Numbered from the stretch's first letter, positions 1 through 8,538 are shown. The stretch: DNA of 64,000 nt from Niveibacterium microcysteis (GCF_017161445.1 NZ_CP071060.1:1984001-2048000); one strand, 5' to 3'. The notes: a model not told the origin generated them from the letters alone. Program-made: numbers and translations.

Positions 1-65
1 GGATTCCGTTCGACGACGAGGAGGGCGACGTGCATGTTGCCGCCTCGGACTCCAACAAAGGATGA
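1..65 (+). CDS. ccoQ: CcoQ/FixQ, 3' end only (cbb3 oxidase small subunit)
   Basis: Only the last 20 codons are present; the gene begins before the window. Reading in frame 3, the tail is acidic (IPFDDEEGDV) and ends at a TGA at 63-65, six bases before the ccoP start. Short acidic tails of this kind are common in CcoQ, the single-membrane-span subunit that stabilises CcoP in cbb3 cytochrome oxidase. The assignment rests mostly on position directly before ccoP in the usual ccoNOQP order, since too little sequence is visible for identification by sequence alone. Confidence 0.65.
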   Translation, partial: IPFDDEEGDVHVAASDSNKG

Positions 66-71
66 CGCATC

Positions 72-980
72 ATGAGTGATTTCATTTCCCCGTTCTGGGG
101 CTACTACGTCACGGTGCTGGTCTCGCTGAGTCTGCTGTTCTGCGCGTTTGTGCTCTCGCAGAACATGACCAAGAAGCAGGCTGGCCCCGTCGAGCTGCAC
201 GGTCATGTGTGGGATGAGAACCTACAGGAATGGAACAACCCGCTGCCGCGGTGGTGGATGTATCTGTTCTGGATCACGATCTTCTTTGCACTCGGCTACT
301 TCCTGCTGTTCCCGGGCTTCGGTTCGTTCGGCGGCAAGTTCGGCTGGACCGCTCATGGTCAGTACGATCTTGAGAAGGCAAAAGCTGATAAGGCGTTCGA
401 CGACAAGTTTTCGCGTTTTGCGCAGATGGACGTGAAAGCGATTGCGGCCGATCCCGAAGCTCGCGAAATGGGTAAGCGCCTCTTCCTGACGTACTGCCAG
501 CAGTGCCACGGTTCGGACGCAAAAGGTGCCAAGGGCTTCCCGAACCTGACTGATACCGATTGGCTCTACGGTGGCGAGCCGGACAAGATCGTCGAGACGG
601 TAACCGGCGGGCGTCAAGCCGCCATGCCTGTCTGGGCTTCCTTGGGCGCGGACAACATCAAGGACGTCGCGAACTACGTGCGTTCGCTGTCCGGCCTGGC
701 AAATGACTCGATCCGCGCGCAGCGTGGCAAGGACGTGTTCGCGCAGAACTGCGTGGCGTGTCACGGCGCCGACGGCAAGGGCAATCAGGCGATGGGTGCT
801 CCGAACCTGACCGACAAGGTCTGGCTCTATGGCTCGTCGGAAGCGACGATCATCGAGACAGTCACCAAGGGTCGGAATGGTCGGATGCCGTCGTTCAACG
901 AACTCTTGGGCGAAAAGAAGATCAAACTGCTCGCCGCTTACGTGTATGGGCTAAGCCATTCGGAGTCGGGCAAGCAGTAA
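72..980 (+). CDS. ccoP: cbb3-type cytochrome c oxidase subunit III, diheme cytochrome CcoP
   Basis: This 302-residue subunit passes electrons from cytochrome c to the cbb3 high-affinity terminal oxidase. An N-terminal membrane anchor (about residues 8-30) and a second hydrophobic segment (about 62-82) precede two periplasmic cytochrome c domains. Their haem-binding motifs are CQQCH at 142-146 and CVACH at 227-231. Candidate axial methionines follow each (AAMPVW and GRMPSF). The length is normal for CcoP. The gene follows ccoQ by six bases and is followed by a strong terminator, so it is the last gene of the ccoNOQP operon. Expression of such operons is usually FNR-dependent, but the operon promoter lies outside the window. 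Confidence 0.96.
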   Translation: MSDFISPFWGYYVTVLVSLSLLFCAFVLSQNMTKKQAGPVELHGHVWDENLQEWNNPLPRWWMYLFWITIFFALGYFLLFPGFGSFGGKFGWTAHGQYDLEKAKADKAFDDKFSRFAQMDVKAIAADPEAREMGKRLFLTYCQQCHGSDAKGAKGFPNLTDTDWLYGGEPDKIVETVTGGRQAAMPVWASLGADNIKDVANYVRSLSGLANDSIRAQRGKDVFAQNCVACHGADGKGNQAMGAPNLTDKVWLYGSSEATIIETVTKGRNGRMPSFNELLGEKKIKLLAAYVYGLSHSESGKQ

Positions 981-1034
981 CGCCTCGATCTATCGGTGCC
1001 GCTAAGTGCGGCGCCGTCCAGAGCAAGCCAAGAT

Positions 1035-1064
1035 CACCCGAGCCCGTGCTCGGGTGTCTTTTTT
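1035..1064 (+). terminator. Rho-independent terminator after ccoP
   Basis: A perfect 9-bp stem (CACCCGAGC with GCTCGGGTG, 1035-1043 and 1048-1056) closes a CCGT loop and is followed by TCTTTTTT. It separates the oxidase structural genes from ccoG. Confidence 0.93.
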
Positions 1065-1095
1065 CTGCATCGCTAGTTTTGTGGGCTGAGGGGCC

Positions 1096-2556
1096 ATGAA
1101 CGATCCTGTGCAGCGTCCTGCAGACGGACACACGCCAAAACCCAAGGTCAAACCCAAGACCATCCCGATTCGTCCGATTGAGTCGCAGGAAGAGGATCTC
1201 TACGAGGTCCGCAAGAAGGTCTATCCCCGAGCCGTGACTGGGGTATTTGCGACCTGGCGCTGGATTCTGGTGTGGGTGACCCAGTTGGTGTTCTACGGTG
1301 GATGCTGGCTGGAGTGGAACGGCAGGCAAGCAATCCTGTTCGATCTCACTCATCGCAAGTTCTACATCTTTGGTCTTGTTTTCTCGCCTCAGGATGTTTT
1401 CTACCTCGCGATCCTTCTGATCATCTGCGCCTACGCATTGTTTTTGTTCACGGCGATTGCGGGGCGTTTGTGGTGTGGCTTTGCTTGCCCGCAGACCGTC
1501 TACACCCAGATGTTCCTCTGGATTGAGCAGAAGATCGAAGGTAATCGGAACCAGCAGATCAAGCTGGACGCGGAGCCTTGGGGGGTGAGCAAGACGGCCA
1601 AGAAGACGGCCAAGTACTTCGTTTGGGGGGCACTCGCGCTTTGGACCGGGATCAGTTTCGTCGGCTACTTCACGCCGATCAAAGAGCTGATTCCCGCATT
1701 CGTGCGCGGGCTTCTTGGCGGCTGGGAGATGTTCTGGATCGCCTTCTACGGTGGCTTCACCTACCTCATGGCGGGGGTCATGCGCGAGCAGGTATGCAAG
1801 TACATGTGCCCGTACGCGCGTTTCCAGGGGGTCATGTTCGACCCCGATACGCTTGTCATCACCTACGACCAAGAGCGCGGTGATCCGCGCGGTTCGCGCC
1901 GTAAGGCCACCGACTACAAAGCGCAGGGCTTGGGTGACTGCGTCGATTGCGGTATCTGCGTGCAGGTCTGCCCGACCGGCATCGATATCCGGGACGGCTT
2001 GCAGTACGAGTGCATCGGATGCGCGGCATGTATCGACGCCTGCGACCAGGTGATGGACAAGATGAACTATCCGCGCGGCCTGATCCGTTACTCGACCGAG
2101 AACGCAGTCCGGAAACACTGGGGGCGCAAGGAAATCATTGCTCACGTGATGAGACCGCGGACGTTAATCTACAGCGCCGTGCTCTGCTGCATCTGTATTG
2201 CGCTGGTGTGGGGCATTGCGTCGCGGCAACCAGTTCGGATGGACATCATCCGCGACCGTTCGGTGATGGCGCGCGAGGTCGAAGATGGCCTTATCGAGAA
2301 TGCCTACACGCTTCAGCTGATGAACGTGGCCGAGACCACGCGGACGGCTGAGATTTCGGTCACCGGAATGGAGGGTATCCGCGTGCTTGGCGATACGAGA
2401 GTGGCGATGGACCCCGCCGCAACGAAATCCGTGACGGTTCAGGTGCGCGTACCGCCGGAGGTTGCGCCGAAGGGGGCGCACAAAATCTACTTTGAGCTGC
2501 GTACGACGGACAACGAAGTTGTGCTGCGCGAAAAATCAACCTTTTTGATGCCATGA
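1096..2556 (+). CDS. ccoG: Cytochrome c oxidase accessory protein CcoG (FixG/RdxA family)
   Basis: The 486-residue polyferredoxin-like membrane protein is needed for maturation of cbb3 oxidase; in studied members it acts in copper handling, probably as a cupric reductase. Several hydrophobic segments lie in the first 240 residues and another near 355-375. Two ferredoxin-type cysteine sets are visible: C282, C285, C288, C292 and C306, C309, C312, C316. An additional CGFACPQ motif sits between the early membrane segments, as usual for the family. The C-terminal third is an Ig-like periplasmic domain. The stop overlaps the fixH start in ATGA, which suggests translational coupling. Confidence 0.95.
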   Translation: MNDPVQRPADGHTPKPKVKPKTIPIRPIESQEEDLYEVRKKVYPRAVTGVFATWRWILVWVTQLVFYGGCWLEWNGRQAILFDLTHRKFYIFGLVFSPQDVFYLAILLIICAYALFLFTAIAGRLWCGFACPQTVYTQMFLWIEQKIEGNRNQQIKLDAEPWGVSKTAKKTAKYFVWGALALWTGISFVGYFTPIKELIPAFVRGLLGGWEMFWIAFYGGFTYLMAGVMREQVCKYMCPYARFQGVMFDPDTLVITYDQERGDPRGSRRKATDYKAQGLGDCVDCGICVQVCPTGIDIRDGLQYECIGCAACIDACDQVMDKMNYPRGLIRYSTENAVRKHWGRKEIIAHVMRPRTLIYSAVLCCICIALVWGIASRQPVRMDIIRDRSVMAREVEDGLIENAYTLQLMNVAETTRTAEISVTGMEGIRVLGDTRVAMDPAATKSVTVQVRVPPEVAPKGAHKIYFELRTTDNEVVLREKSTFLMP

Positions 2557-3065
2557 ACTCGACAACACGCTCTGCAAGTCCCGCCCGCCCATGGTATCGG
2601 GAGCCTTGGCCCTGGATCCTGATGGGCCTGCCCGGCACCGTCGTGGTGGCAGGCTTCATCACCTTCTACCTCGCGGCTCACAACACGGACGGCCTGGTCG
2701 TTGACGACTATTACAAGGAGGGTCTCGCGATCAACCGGACCCTCCGGCGGCAGGAGGCCGCGCGAAAGCTCGGGCTTTCGGGTTCGCTTGCTGTCGAAGG
2801 GGGGGGCGTGTCACTTGTCTTGAAGGCAAACGACGCTTACGTCTTGCCGAACCAGCTTCGACTTCGTATCGCTCATCCGACGATTGCGGGGCAGGATCAA
2901 GTGGTCAGCCTTGTTCGCACGGAGGGAGTCTTCCGTGGCGTGATGCATCCGCTTGAAGCAGGGCACTGGCAATTCCTTGTCGAAGATGAGGCCCAGACGT
3001 GGCGGATCGCTGTGAGCGCGAAGATGCCCACCACGGCGCCGCTGACTTTGGTGCCTGGCGCTTGA
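2553..3065 (+). CDS. fixH: FixH-family cbb3 oxidase assembly protein (CcoH/FixH)
   Basis: FixH/CcoH proteins are single-span membrane proteins needed for assembly of cbb3 oxidase. This 170-residue product has one transmembrane segment (about residues 24-48), then the family motif VDDYYKEGLAINR, then a periplasmic beta-rich domain. The start overlaps the ccoG stop by four bases. No ccoI or ccoS gene follows, although these often do, so the copper ATPase must be encoded elsewhere. Confidence 0.9.
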   Translation: MNSTTRSASPARPWYREPWPWILMGLPGTVVVAGFITFYLAAHNTDGLVVDDYYKEGLAINRTLRRQEAARKLGLSGSLAVEGGGVSLVLKANDAYVLPNQLRLRIAHPTIAGQDQVVSLVRTEGVFRGVMHPLEAGHWQFLVEDEAQTWRIAVSAKMPTTAPLTLVPGA

Positions 3066-3096
3066 CAAGCGAAACTGACTGGCGGCGATAATGGGT

Positions 3097-3120
3097 CGCT
3101 CGTAGTCCTGACTGCGAGCG
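3097..3120 (+). other. Stem-loop between fixH and the small membrane protein gene
   Basis: A 10-bp stem with one G-U pair (CGCTCGTAGT with ACTGCGAGCG) closes a CCTG loop. There is no U-run after it, so it may be an RNA processing or stability element rather than a terminator. Confidence 0.4.
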
Positions 3121-3215
3121 CGGCGCCGCCCCGTATCGACAACGATGGGACGGATCTGTAGCGGAAAGTCGGTCGGCGCGCTGTCGTTCAGTGCGTGCGA
3201 CGTAGGAGGCGGACG

Positions 3216-3482
3216 ATGCAGAAACTGGTTCTCGTACTTTGGCCGTCGTTCTGGGTTGCGGTGGTGGCGGAGGCCCTGTTCTTCACTGTCATCGACCCGG
3301 CAGAGTTCTACTTGTTCGGTGCGCAGGTCGACTTCTCACCCATCGCGACGTATTCGATTGGCTTTGTAGGCTTCTGGGCGATCTGTGCGGCGTCGAGTTT
3401 CGCGACTTTGTTCTACATGCGTACGCCGCAGGAAATCAACCACCTGCCGCCGCGACCGCACCATAGCGCGCATCTTCATTGA
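3216..3482 (+). CDS. Small two-span membrane protein, function unknown
   Basis: The ATG at 3216 is preceded by AGGAGG (3204-3209), a strong ribosome binding site, so I prefer it to the in-frame GTG at 3195. The 88-residue product has two hydrophobic segments (about residues 2-25 and 42-62) joined by a short loop, and a histidine- and proline-rich tail (PPRPHHSAHLH) that could bind metal. I do not recognise a named family. It follows ccoG-fixH in the same direction, so a role linked to the oxidase or to copper is possible but only inferred from position. Confidence 0.72.
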   Translation: MQKLVLVLWPSFWVAVVAEALFFTVIDPAEFYLFGAQVDFSPIATYSIGFVGFWAICAASSFATLFYMRTPQEINHLPPRPHHSAHLH

Positions 3483-3510
3483 GCGATGCGCCGTGTGGCG
3501 GCGCATCGCT
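3482..3510. terminator. Hairpin between convergent genes
   Basis: An 11-bp perfect stem (AGCGATGCGCC with GGCGCATCGCT) with a 7-base loop fills the gap between two convergent stop codons (3480-3482 and 3518). It lacks a long T-run on either strand, so it is a likely but not certain bidirectional terminator. Confidence 0.6.
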
Positions 3511-3517
3511 TGGTCGT

Positions 3518-3961
3518 TCAGCGGTAGACCAGCACTGGCACCGTCGTGTGGGTGAGCACCTTTTGGGTTTCGCTGCCAAGCAGGAAGCCTGCGACGCCCT
3601 TGCGGCCATGCGACGCCATGAAGATCAAGTCGCAGCCATGCGTTTTTGCCGCATCGATGATCGCTTCGTAGGGTAGGTCGCTTACCGACGTGTCGCAGTT
3701 CGCGACGACGCCGGCCTTCTCTGCCTCTGCGCGTGCAAGCGCCAGTATCCGTTCGGCCTCTTTCTTCGTTGCGTCGACAAACTGATCCGGCGTCACCGGG
3801 ACCAGCAGGGCCCCTTCGCCGTACAGGGGTATCGGGTACTCCTGCTGCGCAAAGAAGAACGTGATGCGCGCCCCGGCTTCTTTGGCGAACTCGATCGCCC
3901 GGGTAACGGTGCTGCTGGACAATTCCGACCCGTCCGTTGGAACAAGAATGTGTTTGAACAT
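3518..3961 (-). CDS. Universal stress protein (UspA family), FNR-type promoter
   Basis: The open frame continues far upstream, but the real start is the ATG at 3961, preceded by GGAGGT and opening with the typical MFKHILVPTDGSE. The 147-residue cytoplasmic protein has the UspA fold, with the nucleotide-binding motif SHG-x9-GS near the C-terminus (SHGRKGVAGFLLGS). Such proteins bind ATP and support survival under energy or oxygen stress. A palindromic FNR/FixK-type site lies 65.5 bp upstream (centre to start codon), with a -10-like TAAGAT (3993-3998, minus strand) at about the class II spacing. Anaerobic induction is therefore likely. Confidence 0.9.
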   Translation of the reverse strand: MFKHILVPTDGSELSSSTVTRAIEFAKEAGARITFFFAQQEYPIPLYGEGALLVPVTPDQFVDATKKEAERILALARAEAEKAGVVANCDTSVSDLPYEAIIDAAKTHGCDLIFMASHGRKGVAGFLLGSETQKVLTHTTVPVLVYR

Positions 3962-4019
3962 CTTCTGACCTCCGGCGATATACGGCAATTTGATCTTAGG
4001 CGGCAACCAAGCGGTGGCG

Positions 4020-4033
4020 TTGACACCGGTCAA
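4020..4033. promoter_or_regulatory. FNR/FixK-type palindrome between uspA and phaC
   Basis: TTGAC-ACCG-GTCAA is a perfect inverted repeat matching the FNR/FixK half-sites except for the inner base pair (C/G for T/A). It is centred at 4026.5, 28.5 bp before a TAAGAT -10-like element facing uspA. It also lies about 82 bp upstream of the phaC start. Activation of uspA as a class II site is the simplest reading. Confidence 0.7.
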
Positions 4034-4108
4034 TCGCGTGCTGCACTGCAATGACCGTCGCCCAAGCGCTGAGTAACATGAATCTGGGTGGTTCGGATGG
4101 GAGGCACC

Positions 4109-5857
4109 ATGGAAACCGTCGAAAACGTAGCTGTCGGTGGTGAGGCGCGATCCACCGAGCATAAGCTGTCGCTTGGTGTGGTTCGGCAACAGATGGCTGC
4201 AAGCGTAGACCCCTTGGGCATCGTTGCGCCAGTGATGCACGCGCAAATCGCTTGGTGCTTGCATCCTCTGGAGTTTGCCGAGCGCTGGAGCCGCTTCTCG
4301 GCTGACGCCTGGGCGCTTGCGTGCAACGGTCTTGCGCGAGCGGTTGGGGCACATGTCCCGGATGTTGTGCGACCTCAAGCCGATGACACCCGGTTTGCCG
4401 ACCCGGTGTGGTCTCAAAGTCCGTCCTGGGCCGCCTTGAAGCAGTGGTACTTGCTGTCAACGCGGCATGCGCAGGACATGCTCTACGCGACGCCCGGGCT
4501 ATCGGGGACGGAGCGCCGCCGCGCGGCGTTCTGGTGGCGGCAATGGCTCAATGCCGTGGCGCCGACAAATTACTTGGCACTCAACCCGGTCGCACAACGT
4601 GCGGCGGTCGCCAGCCAGGGTCAAACGCTTCGGTCCGGCTGGCAGAATTTCCTCGATGACCTGCGGGCCGGGGATATCCGAATGGCTGATCCCGCCGATT
4701 TCAAGGTTGGGAAGAACCTTGCGACGACGCCGGGCGAAGTCGTTGCCCGCACCCGCCTGGTGGAGGTCATCCACTACACCCCGACGGCGGATACGGTTCG
4801 ACAAACCCCGATCGTGATCGTGACGCCATGGATCAACAAGTTCTACATCCTTGATCTGACGTCGAAGAAGAGTCTGGTGCGGCATTTGCGCGATGCGGGC
4901 TTCGACGTGTACATCACTTCGTGGAAGAACCCCGATGCAGCGCTCCGCGACGTTCGTTTCGATGATTACCTGCAGGAGGGGGTGGATGCGATAGTTCAGG
5001 TCGCTCGCCAACTATCCGGGGCGGACAAAGTACATGCGGTCGGGTACTGCATCGGAGGTACGGCCTTGTCGATGTACATGGCATGGGCGAATCGCCACTA
5101 CACGCCGGATGAGATGCCGGTTGCACACTGGACGCTATTTACGACTTTGGTGGACTTCGCCAAGCCGGGCGACGTGGAAGTCTTCATCGATGAAGGGAGC
5201 GTTCGCTACCTGACGCGGGCCATGGAGCAGCGCGGTTACCTCGACGGCCGCGACATGGCTACATCGTTCCGCTTGCTGCGCTCGAACCCGTTGATCTGGC
5301 AATACGTGGTTCAGGGCTACCTGATGGGCGAAAAGCCGCCGTCGTTTGACGTGCTCTACTGGAACATGGATACCACGCGCATGCCCTATGCCATGCATGC
5401 GTGGTACTTGCGAGAGCTCTACCTCAAAAATCGCCTGATTGAGGCCGATGCGCTGACCGTCGCCGGCGAGTCGCTCGATCTTGGGCGGATCACCCAACCG
5501 CTGTATGCCGTTGCGGCCGAAGACGATCATATTGCCCCGTGGCGGCAGGCATTTAGGGTCGCCAATTTCGTGCGTGGAGACAAGCGCTTCGTACTCTCGT
5601 CCAGCGGTCATATCCTCGGGATCGTCAATCCACCCGTACAGCCGCCGAAACGCGAGTACTGGATCGGTACGGCGCACCGGACCGACAGCGCGCATGGTTG
5701 GCGTGAGCGCGCCGACCACCACGCCGGAAGTTGGTGGGACGATTGGTTCAGGTGGCTGGACGAGCGTTGCGGTGAGCGTGTCGCGCCGCCACCCGTGAGC
5801 AACGATGCCTTTCCTCCGCTTGCCGCTGCTCCCGGTGACTACGTCATGGAACGCTAA
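4109..5857 (+). CDS. phaC: Class I poly(3-hydroxyalkanoate) synthase PhaC
   Basis: PhaC polymerises 3-hydroxyacyl-CoA into polyester granules. I choose the ATG at 4109 because GGGAGG precedes it (4099-4104); the GTG at 4088 and ATG at 4097 have no comparable site. The 582-residue product has the N-terminal PhaC domain followed by an alpha/beta hydrolase domain. The lipase-like box GYCIGG holds the nucleophile C314; D473 (EDDHIAPW) and H501 (SSGHILGIVNPP) complete the triad. Spacing and length match class I enzymes. No phaA, phaB or phasin gene is adjacent. Its placement beside an FNR-type site hints at storage under low oxygen. Confidence 0.95.
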   Translation: METVENVAVGGEARSTEHKLSLGVVRQQMAASVDPLGIVAPVMHAQIAWCLHPLEFAERWSRFSADAWALACNGLARAVGAHVPDVVRPQADDTRFADPVWSQSPSWAALKQWYLLSTRHAQDMLYATPGLSGTERRRAAFWWRQWLNAVAPTNYLALNPVAQRAAVASQGQTLRSGWQNFLDDLRAGDIRMADPADFKVGKNLATTPGEVVARTRLVEVIHYTPTADTVRQTPIVIVTPWINKFYILDLTSKKSLVRHLRDAGFDVYITSWKNPDAALRDVRFDDYLQEGVDAIVQVARQLSGADKVHAVGYCIGGTALSMYMAWANRHYTPDEMPVAHWTLFTTLVDFAKPGDVEVFIDEGSVRYLTRAMEQRGYLDGRDMATSFRLLRSNPLIWQYVVQGYLMGEKPPSFDVLYWNMDTTRMPYAMHAWYLRELYLKNRLIEADALTVAGESLDLGRITQPLYAVAAEDDHIAPWRQAFRVANFVRGDKRFVLSSSGHILGIVNPPVQPPKREYWIGTAHRTDSAHGWRERADHHAGSWWDDWFRWLDERCGERVAPPPVSNDAFPPLAAAPGDYVMER

Positions 5858-5865
5858 CGAGGCCG

Positions 5866-6246
5866 ATGGATTACCTGCTGCTCAAATGTCTTCATGTCGG
5901 CTTCGTGGTGCTATCTGCCACTGGATTCATCGCCAGAGGTATCGGCGTCCTGATTGATGCGCCTTGGGTGCGCCAGCGTTGGGCGAGGGTGGTTCCGCAT
6001 ATCGTCGATACCGGATTGCTCGCCTCGGCCGTCGCCTTGGCCTGGACCCTTCGCGTAGCGCCGTTTCGTGACGACTGGTTGACCGCGAAGGTGCTTGGCT
6101 TGCTTGGCTACATCGTTCTGGGGTCTTACGCGCTCAAGCGCGGGCGCACACGCCAAGCAAAAGCGGCCACATTTGTGGCCGCTTTGTTGGTGCTGGCTTA
6201 CATCGTGTCGGTCGCGCTGACAAGACGACCGACGCCATGGTGGTAA
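5866..6246 (+). CDS. SirB2-like small membrane protein
   Basis: The 126-residue protein has four predicted membrane segments (about residues 4-26, 44-62, 74-90 and 100-118). Its N-terminus (KCLHVGFVVLSATGFIARG) resembles the SirB family, whose molecular role is not established. It starts eight bases after the phaC stop and is probably co-transcribed. Its TAA (6244-6246) directly abuts the fnr stop on the other strand, leaving no room for a separate terminator. Confidence 0.8.
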   Translation: MDYLLLKCLHVGFVVLSATGFIARGIGVLIDAPWVRQRWARVVPHIVDTGLLASAVALAWTLRVAPFRDDWLTAKVLGLLGYIVLGSYALKRGRTRQAKAATFVAALLVLAYIVSVALTRRPTPWW

Positions 6247-6987
6247 CTACACGTTCGCGCGGCCAATCAGTCGGCGCAGTCCATCCGCATCCAGAATCTG
6301 GATGTGCTTCTGGTGGACGCTGATCAAGCCGTCATCCTGGAATTTGGAGAACGCCCGGCTCACTGTCTCCAGTTTCAGACCGAGGTAAGAGCCTATCTCC
6401 TCGCGCGTCATGCGAAGGTGGAACTCCGAAGCGGAGTACCCACGAAGGCGCATGCGTTGCGATAGGTTGATCAGGAATGCAGCCAGACGTTCTTCAGCGC
6501 GCATCGACCCGAGCAGCATCATGATGCCTTGCTCGCGGACGATCTCGCGGCTCATGAACTTGTGGAACTGGCGCTGCAGGGGTTCGATGCGGCGCGAGAG
6601 TTCTTCGAGCCGTTCGAACGGAATCATGCAGACGTCTGAATCCTCAAGTGCAACCGCATTGCAGACATGCCGATCCGTCGAGATGCCGTCGAGTCCGAGG
6701 ATCTCTCCGGCCATCTGGAAACCGGTGACCTGATCCCGGCCGTCTTCGGTCAGGATGTCGGTCTTGAAGAAACCGGTGCGAATCGCATAGATTGCTTCGA
6801 AAGGCTCCCCAGCACGGTATAAATGCTGCTGCCGCTTGACCTTCTTGCGTGCAGTGATGAGGCCGTCGATCCTTTCAAGATCGACGTCGTCAAGACCAAC
6901 GGGAAGGCAAAGCTCCTTGAGGTTGCATTGGGTGCACGCGGTGCGAAGATTGACGGCCGTCAGCGGAATCGTGGCGGGTTTTTCCAA
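6247..6987 (-). CDS. fnr: FNR-type oxygen-sensing transcription regulator
   Basis: This is a Crp/Fnr regulator of 246 residues if translation starts at the TTG at 6985-6987. That start has GGAG eight bases upstream and puts the N-terminal cluster cysteines at C18, C21 and C27, close to C20, C23 and C29 of E. coli FNR. A fourth cysteine lies in DVCMIPF, matching E. coli C122. The frame stays open to another TTG at 7018-7020, but that lies inside the FNR box and is less likely. The helix-turn-helix (GSYLGLKLETVSRAF) carries the E-x2-SR signature that reads TTGAT. The gene is divergent from hemN, and the box upstream suggests autoregulation. Confidence 0.93.
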   Translation of the reverse strand: MEKPATIPLTAVNLRTACTQCNLKELCLPVGLDDVDLERIDGLITARKKVKRQQHLYRAGEPFEAIYAIRTGFFKTDILTEDGRDQVTGFQMAGEILGLDGISTDRHVCNAVALEDSDVCMIPFERLEELSRRIEPLQRQFHKFMSREIVREQGIMMLLGSMRAEERLAAFLINLSQRMRLRGYSASEFHLRMTREEIGSYLGLKLETVSRAFSKFQDDGLISVHQKHIQILDADGLRRLIGRANV

Positions 6988-7010
6988 GGCGGGTGCTCCA
7001 AGTGGGCTAG

Positions 7011-7024
7011 TTGATGGCAATCAA
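7011..7024. promoter_or_regulatory. Perfect FNR box between fnr and hemN
   Basis: TTGAT-GGCA-ATCAA matches the FNR consensus in both half-sites. Its centre (7017.5) lies 65.5 bp before the hemN ATG and about 30 bp before the preferred fnr TTG. That fits activation of hemN and repression of fnr, although no good -10 is visible at the ideal distance for hemN. Confidence 0.9.
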
Positions 7025-7082
7025 ACGGCTCCGACCGAGTTCATGACACCTTCCGGCATCCACAGAGAGAAAAAAACAAACA

Positions 7083-8477
7083 ATGAATCAGAATGAGCAG
7101 ACGCCGGTCTTCGACCGCGATCTCATCCAGCGTTTCGACGTTTCCGGCCCGCGCTACACGTCGTATCCGACCGCGGACAGGTTTCACGAGGGCTTTGGGC
7201 GCAGCGACTACGCAAGACATCTAGGTCTGCGCGCGCAGGGCGGCCTCAAAAAACCCCTCTCATTATATTTCCACATTCCATTCTGCGATACGGTTTGCTT
7301 CTACTGCGCGTGCAACAAGATTGTCACGAAGGACCGTAGCAGGGCGGAGCGCTACCTGCGCTATCTTGACAAAGAAATGGGTTTGGTCGCCGGACAGCTC
7401 GCCGGCTCGCACGATGTTTCACAAATGCACTGGGGCGGCGGCACACCGACCTTCCTGTCGGACAGCGAGATCCGCGAATTGTTTCGTTCGATCCGCCGGC
7501 ATTTCAACCTGACGCCCGGTGGCGAGTACTCGATCGAGGTAGACCCGCGCCGCGTTTCCGCTGAAACCGTTGCGCTGCTTGGGGCCGAGGGCTTCAACCG
7601 GATGAGCGTCGGTGTTCAGGATTTTGACCCGATCGTCCAGAAAGCCGTCAACCGCATCCAGTCTGTTGAGGAAACCGCGGCGGTCATCGCGGCCGCGCGC
7701 GCGAATGGTTTCCGTTCGGTCAGTATCGATCTGATCTACGGATTGCCGTTCCAGAGCGTCGAGCGCGTCAGCCAGACGCTGGATCGCGTGCTGGAGATCG
7801 CCCCGGACCGTCTTGCACTCTACAACTATGCCCACCTGCCGACGCGCTTCATGCCGCAACGGCGGATCAATGCGGGCGACTTGCCGAGTGCGGACCAGAA
7901 ACTCGAGATCCTGGGCATGGCGATTTCGAAGCTGACTGACGCGGGCTACGTGTTCATCGGCATGGACCACTTCGCGCGGCCGGACGACGAGATGGCCGTG
8001 GCTCAGCGCAACGGGCGTTTGTATCGCAACTTCCAGGGCTATTCAACGCACTCGGACTGCGATCTGTTGGGCTTCGGCGTTTCCTCCATTGGCAAGGTAG
8101 GCCCGGCCTACGCACAGAGTGCGAAGACGCTTGAGGCCTACTACGAGATGCTCGATCGTGACGAGCTCCCTGTCGTCCGTGGCTACGAGATGATGTTCGA
8201 CGATCAGCTTCGTTACGCGGTTATTCAGAGTCTGATGTGCCACTTCTCGCTGGATTACGCGGCGTTTGAGCAGGCCTGGGGCATCACGTTCTCCGAGTAT
8301 TTTGCCGACGAGATCGAAGCGCTGCGGGCCCATGAGCGTGATGGCCTGTGCATCGTTGGCAAGAAGGGGGTCGAGGTAACGACGCCGGGTCGCATGCTGG
8401 CGCGCGTATTGGCCATGGCGTTTGACGCGCATTTGCGCGGTGATCGCGAAGTCGTCCGCTACTCCAAGGTGATTTGA
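7083..8477 (+). CDS. hemN: Oxygen-independent coproporphyrinogen III oxidase HemN
   Basis: HemN converts coproporphyrinogen III to protoporphyrinogen IX in haem synthesis without oxygen, using radical SAM chemistry. The 464-residue length is normal. The radical-SAM motif is C68-x3-C72-x2-C75, followed by C77 as in genuine HemN (CxxxCxxCxC), which separates it from HemW relatives. The start is MNQNEQTPVFDRDLIQRFDV, and the YTSYPTADRF motif is present. It is the target of the FNR box at 7011-7024 and supplies haem for the cbb3 oxidase under low oxygen. Confidence 0.96.
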   Translation: MNQNEQTPVFDRDLIQRFDVSGPRYTSYPTADRFHEGFGRSDYARHLGLRAQGGLKKPLSLYFHIPFCDTVCFYCACNKIVTKDRSRAERYLRYLDKEMGLVAGQLAGSHDVSQMHWGGGTPTFLSDSEIRELFRSIRRHFNLTPGGEYSIEVDPRRVSAETVALLGAEGFNRMSVGVQDFDPIVQKAVNRIQSVEETAAVIAAARANGFRSVSIDLIYGLPFQSVERVSQTLDRVLEIAPDRLALYNYAHLPTRFMPQRRINAGDLPSADQKLEILGMAISKLTDAGYVFIGMDHFARPDDEMAVAQRNGRLYRNFQGYSTHSDCDLLGFGVSSIGKVGPAYAQSAKTLEAYYEMLDRDELPVVRGYEMMFDDQLRYAVIQSLMCHFSLDYAAFEQAWGITFSEYFADEIEALRAHERDGLCIVGKKGVEVTTPGRMLARVLAMAFDAHLRGDREVVRYSKVI

Positions 8478-8538
8478 GCCTCGGCCGGCCGCTACACTTG
8501 CGGATTGCCCTGAATGGGCTGCACCGGGATGTTGTGTG

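Noticed and set aside
922..2145. 407-codon open frame opposite ccoG
   Set aside because: Antisense to a conserved gene, and it would span the ccoP terminator.
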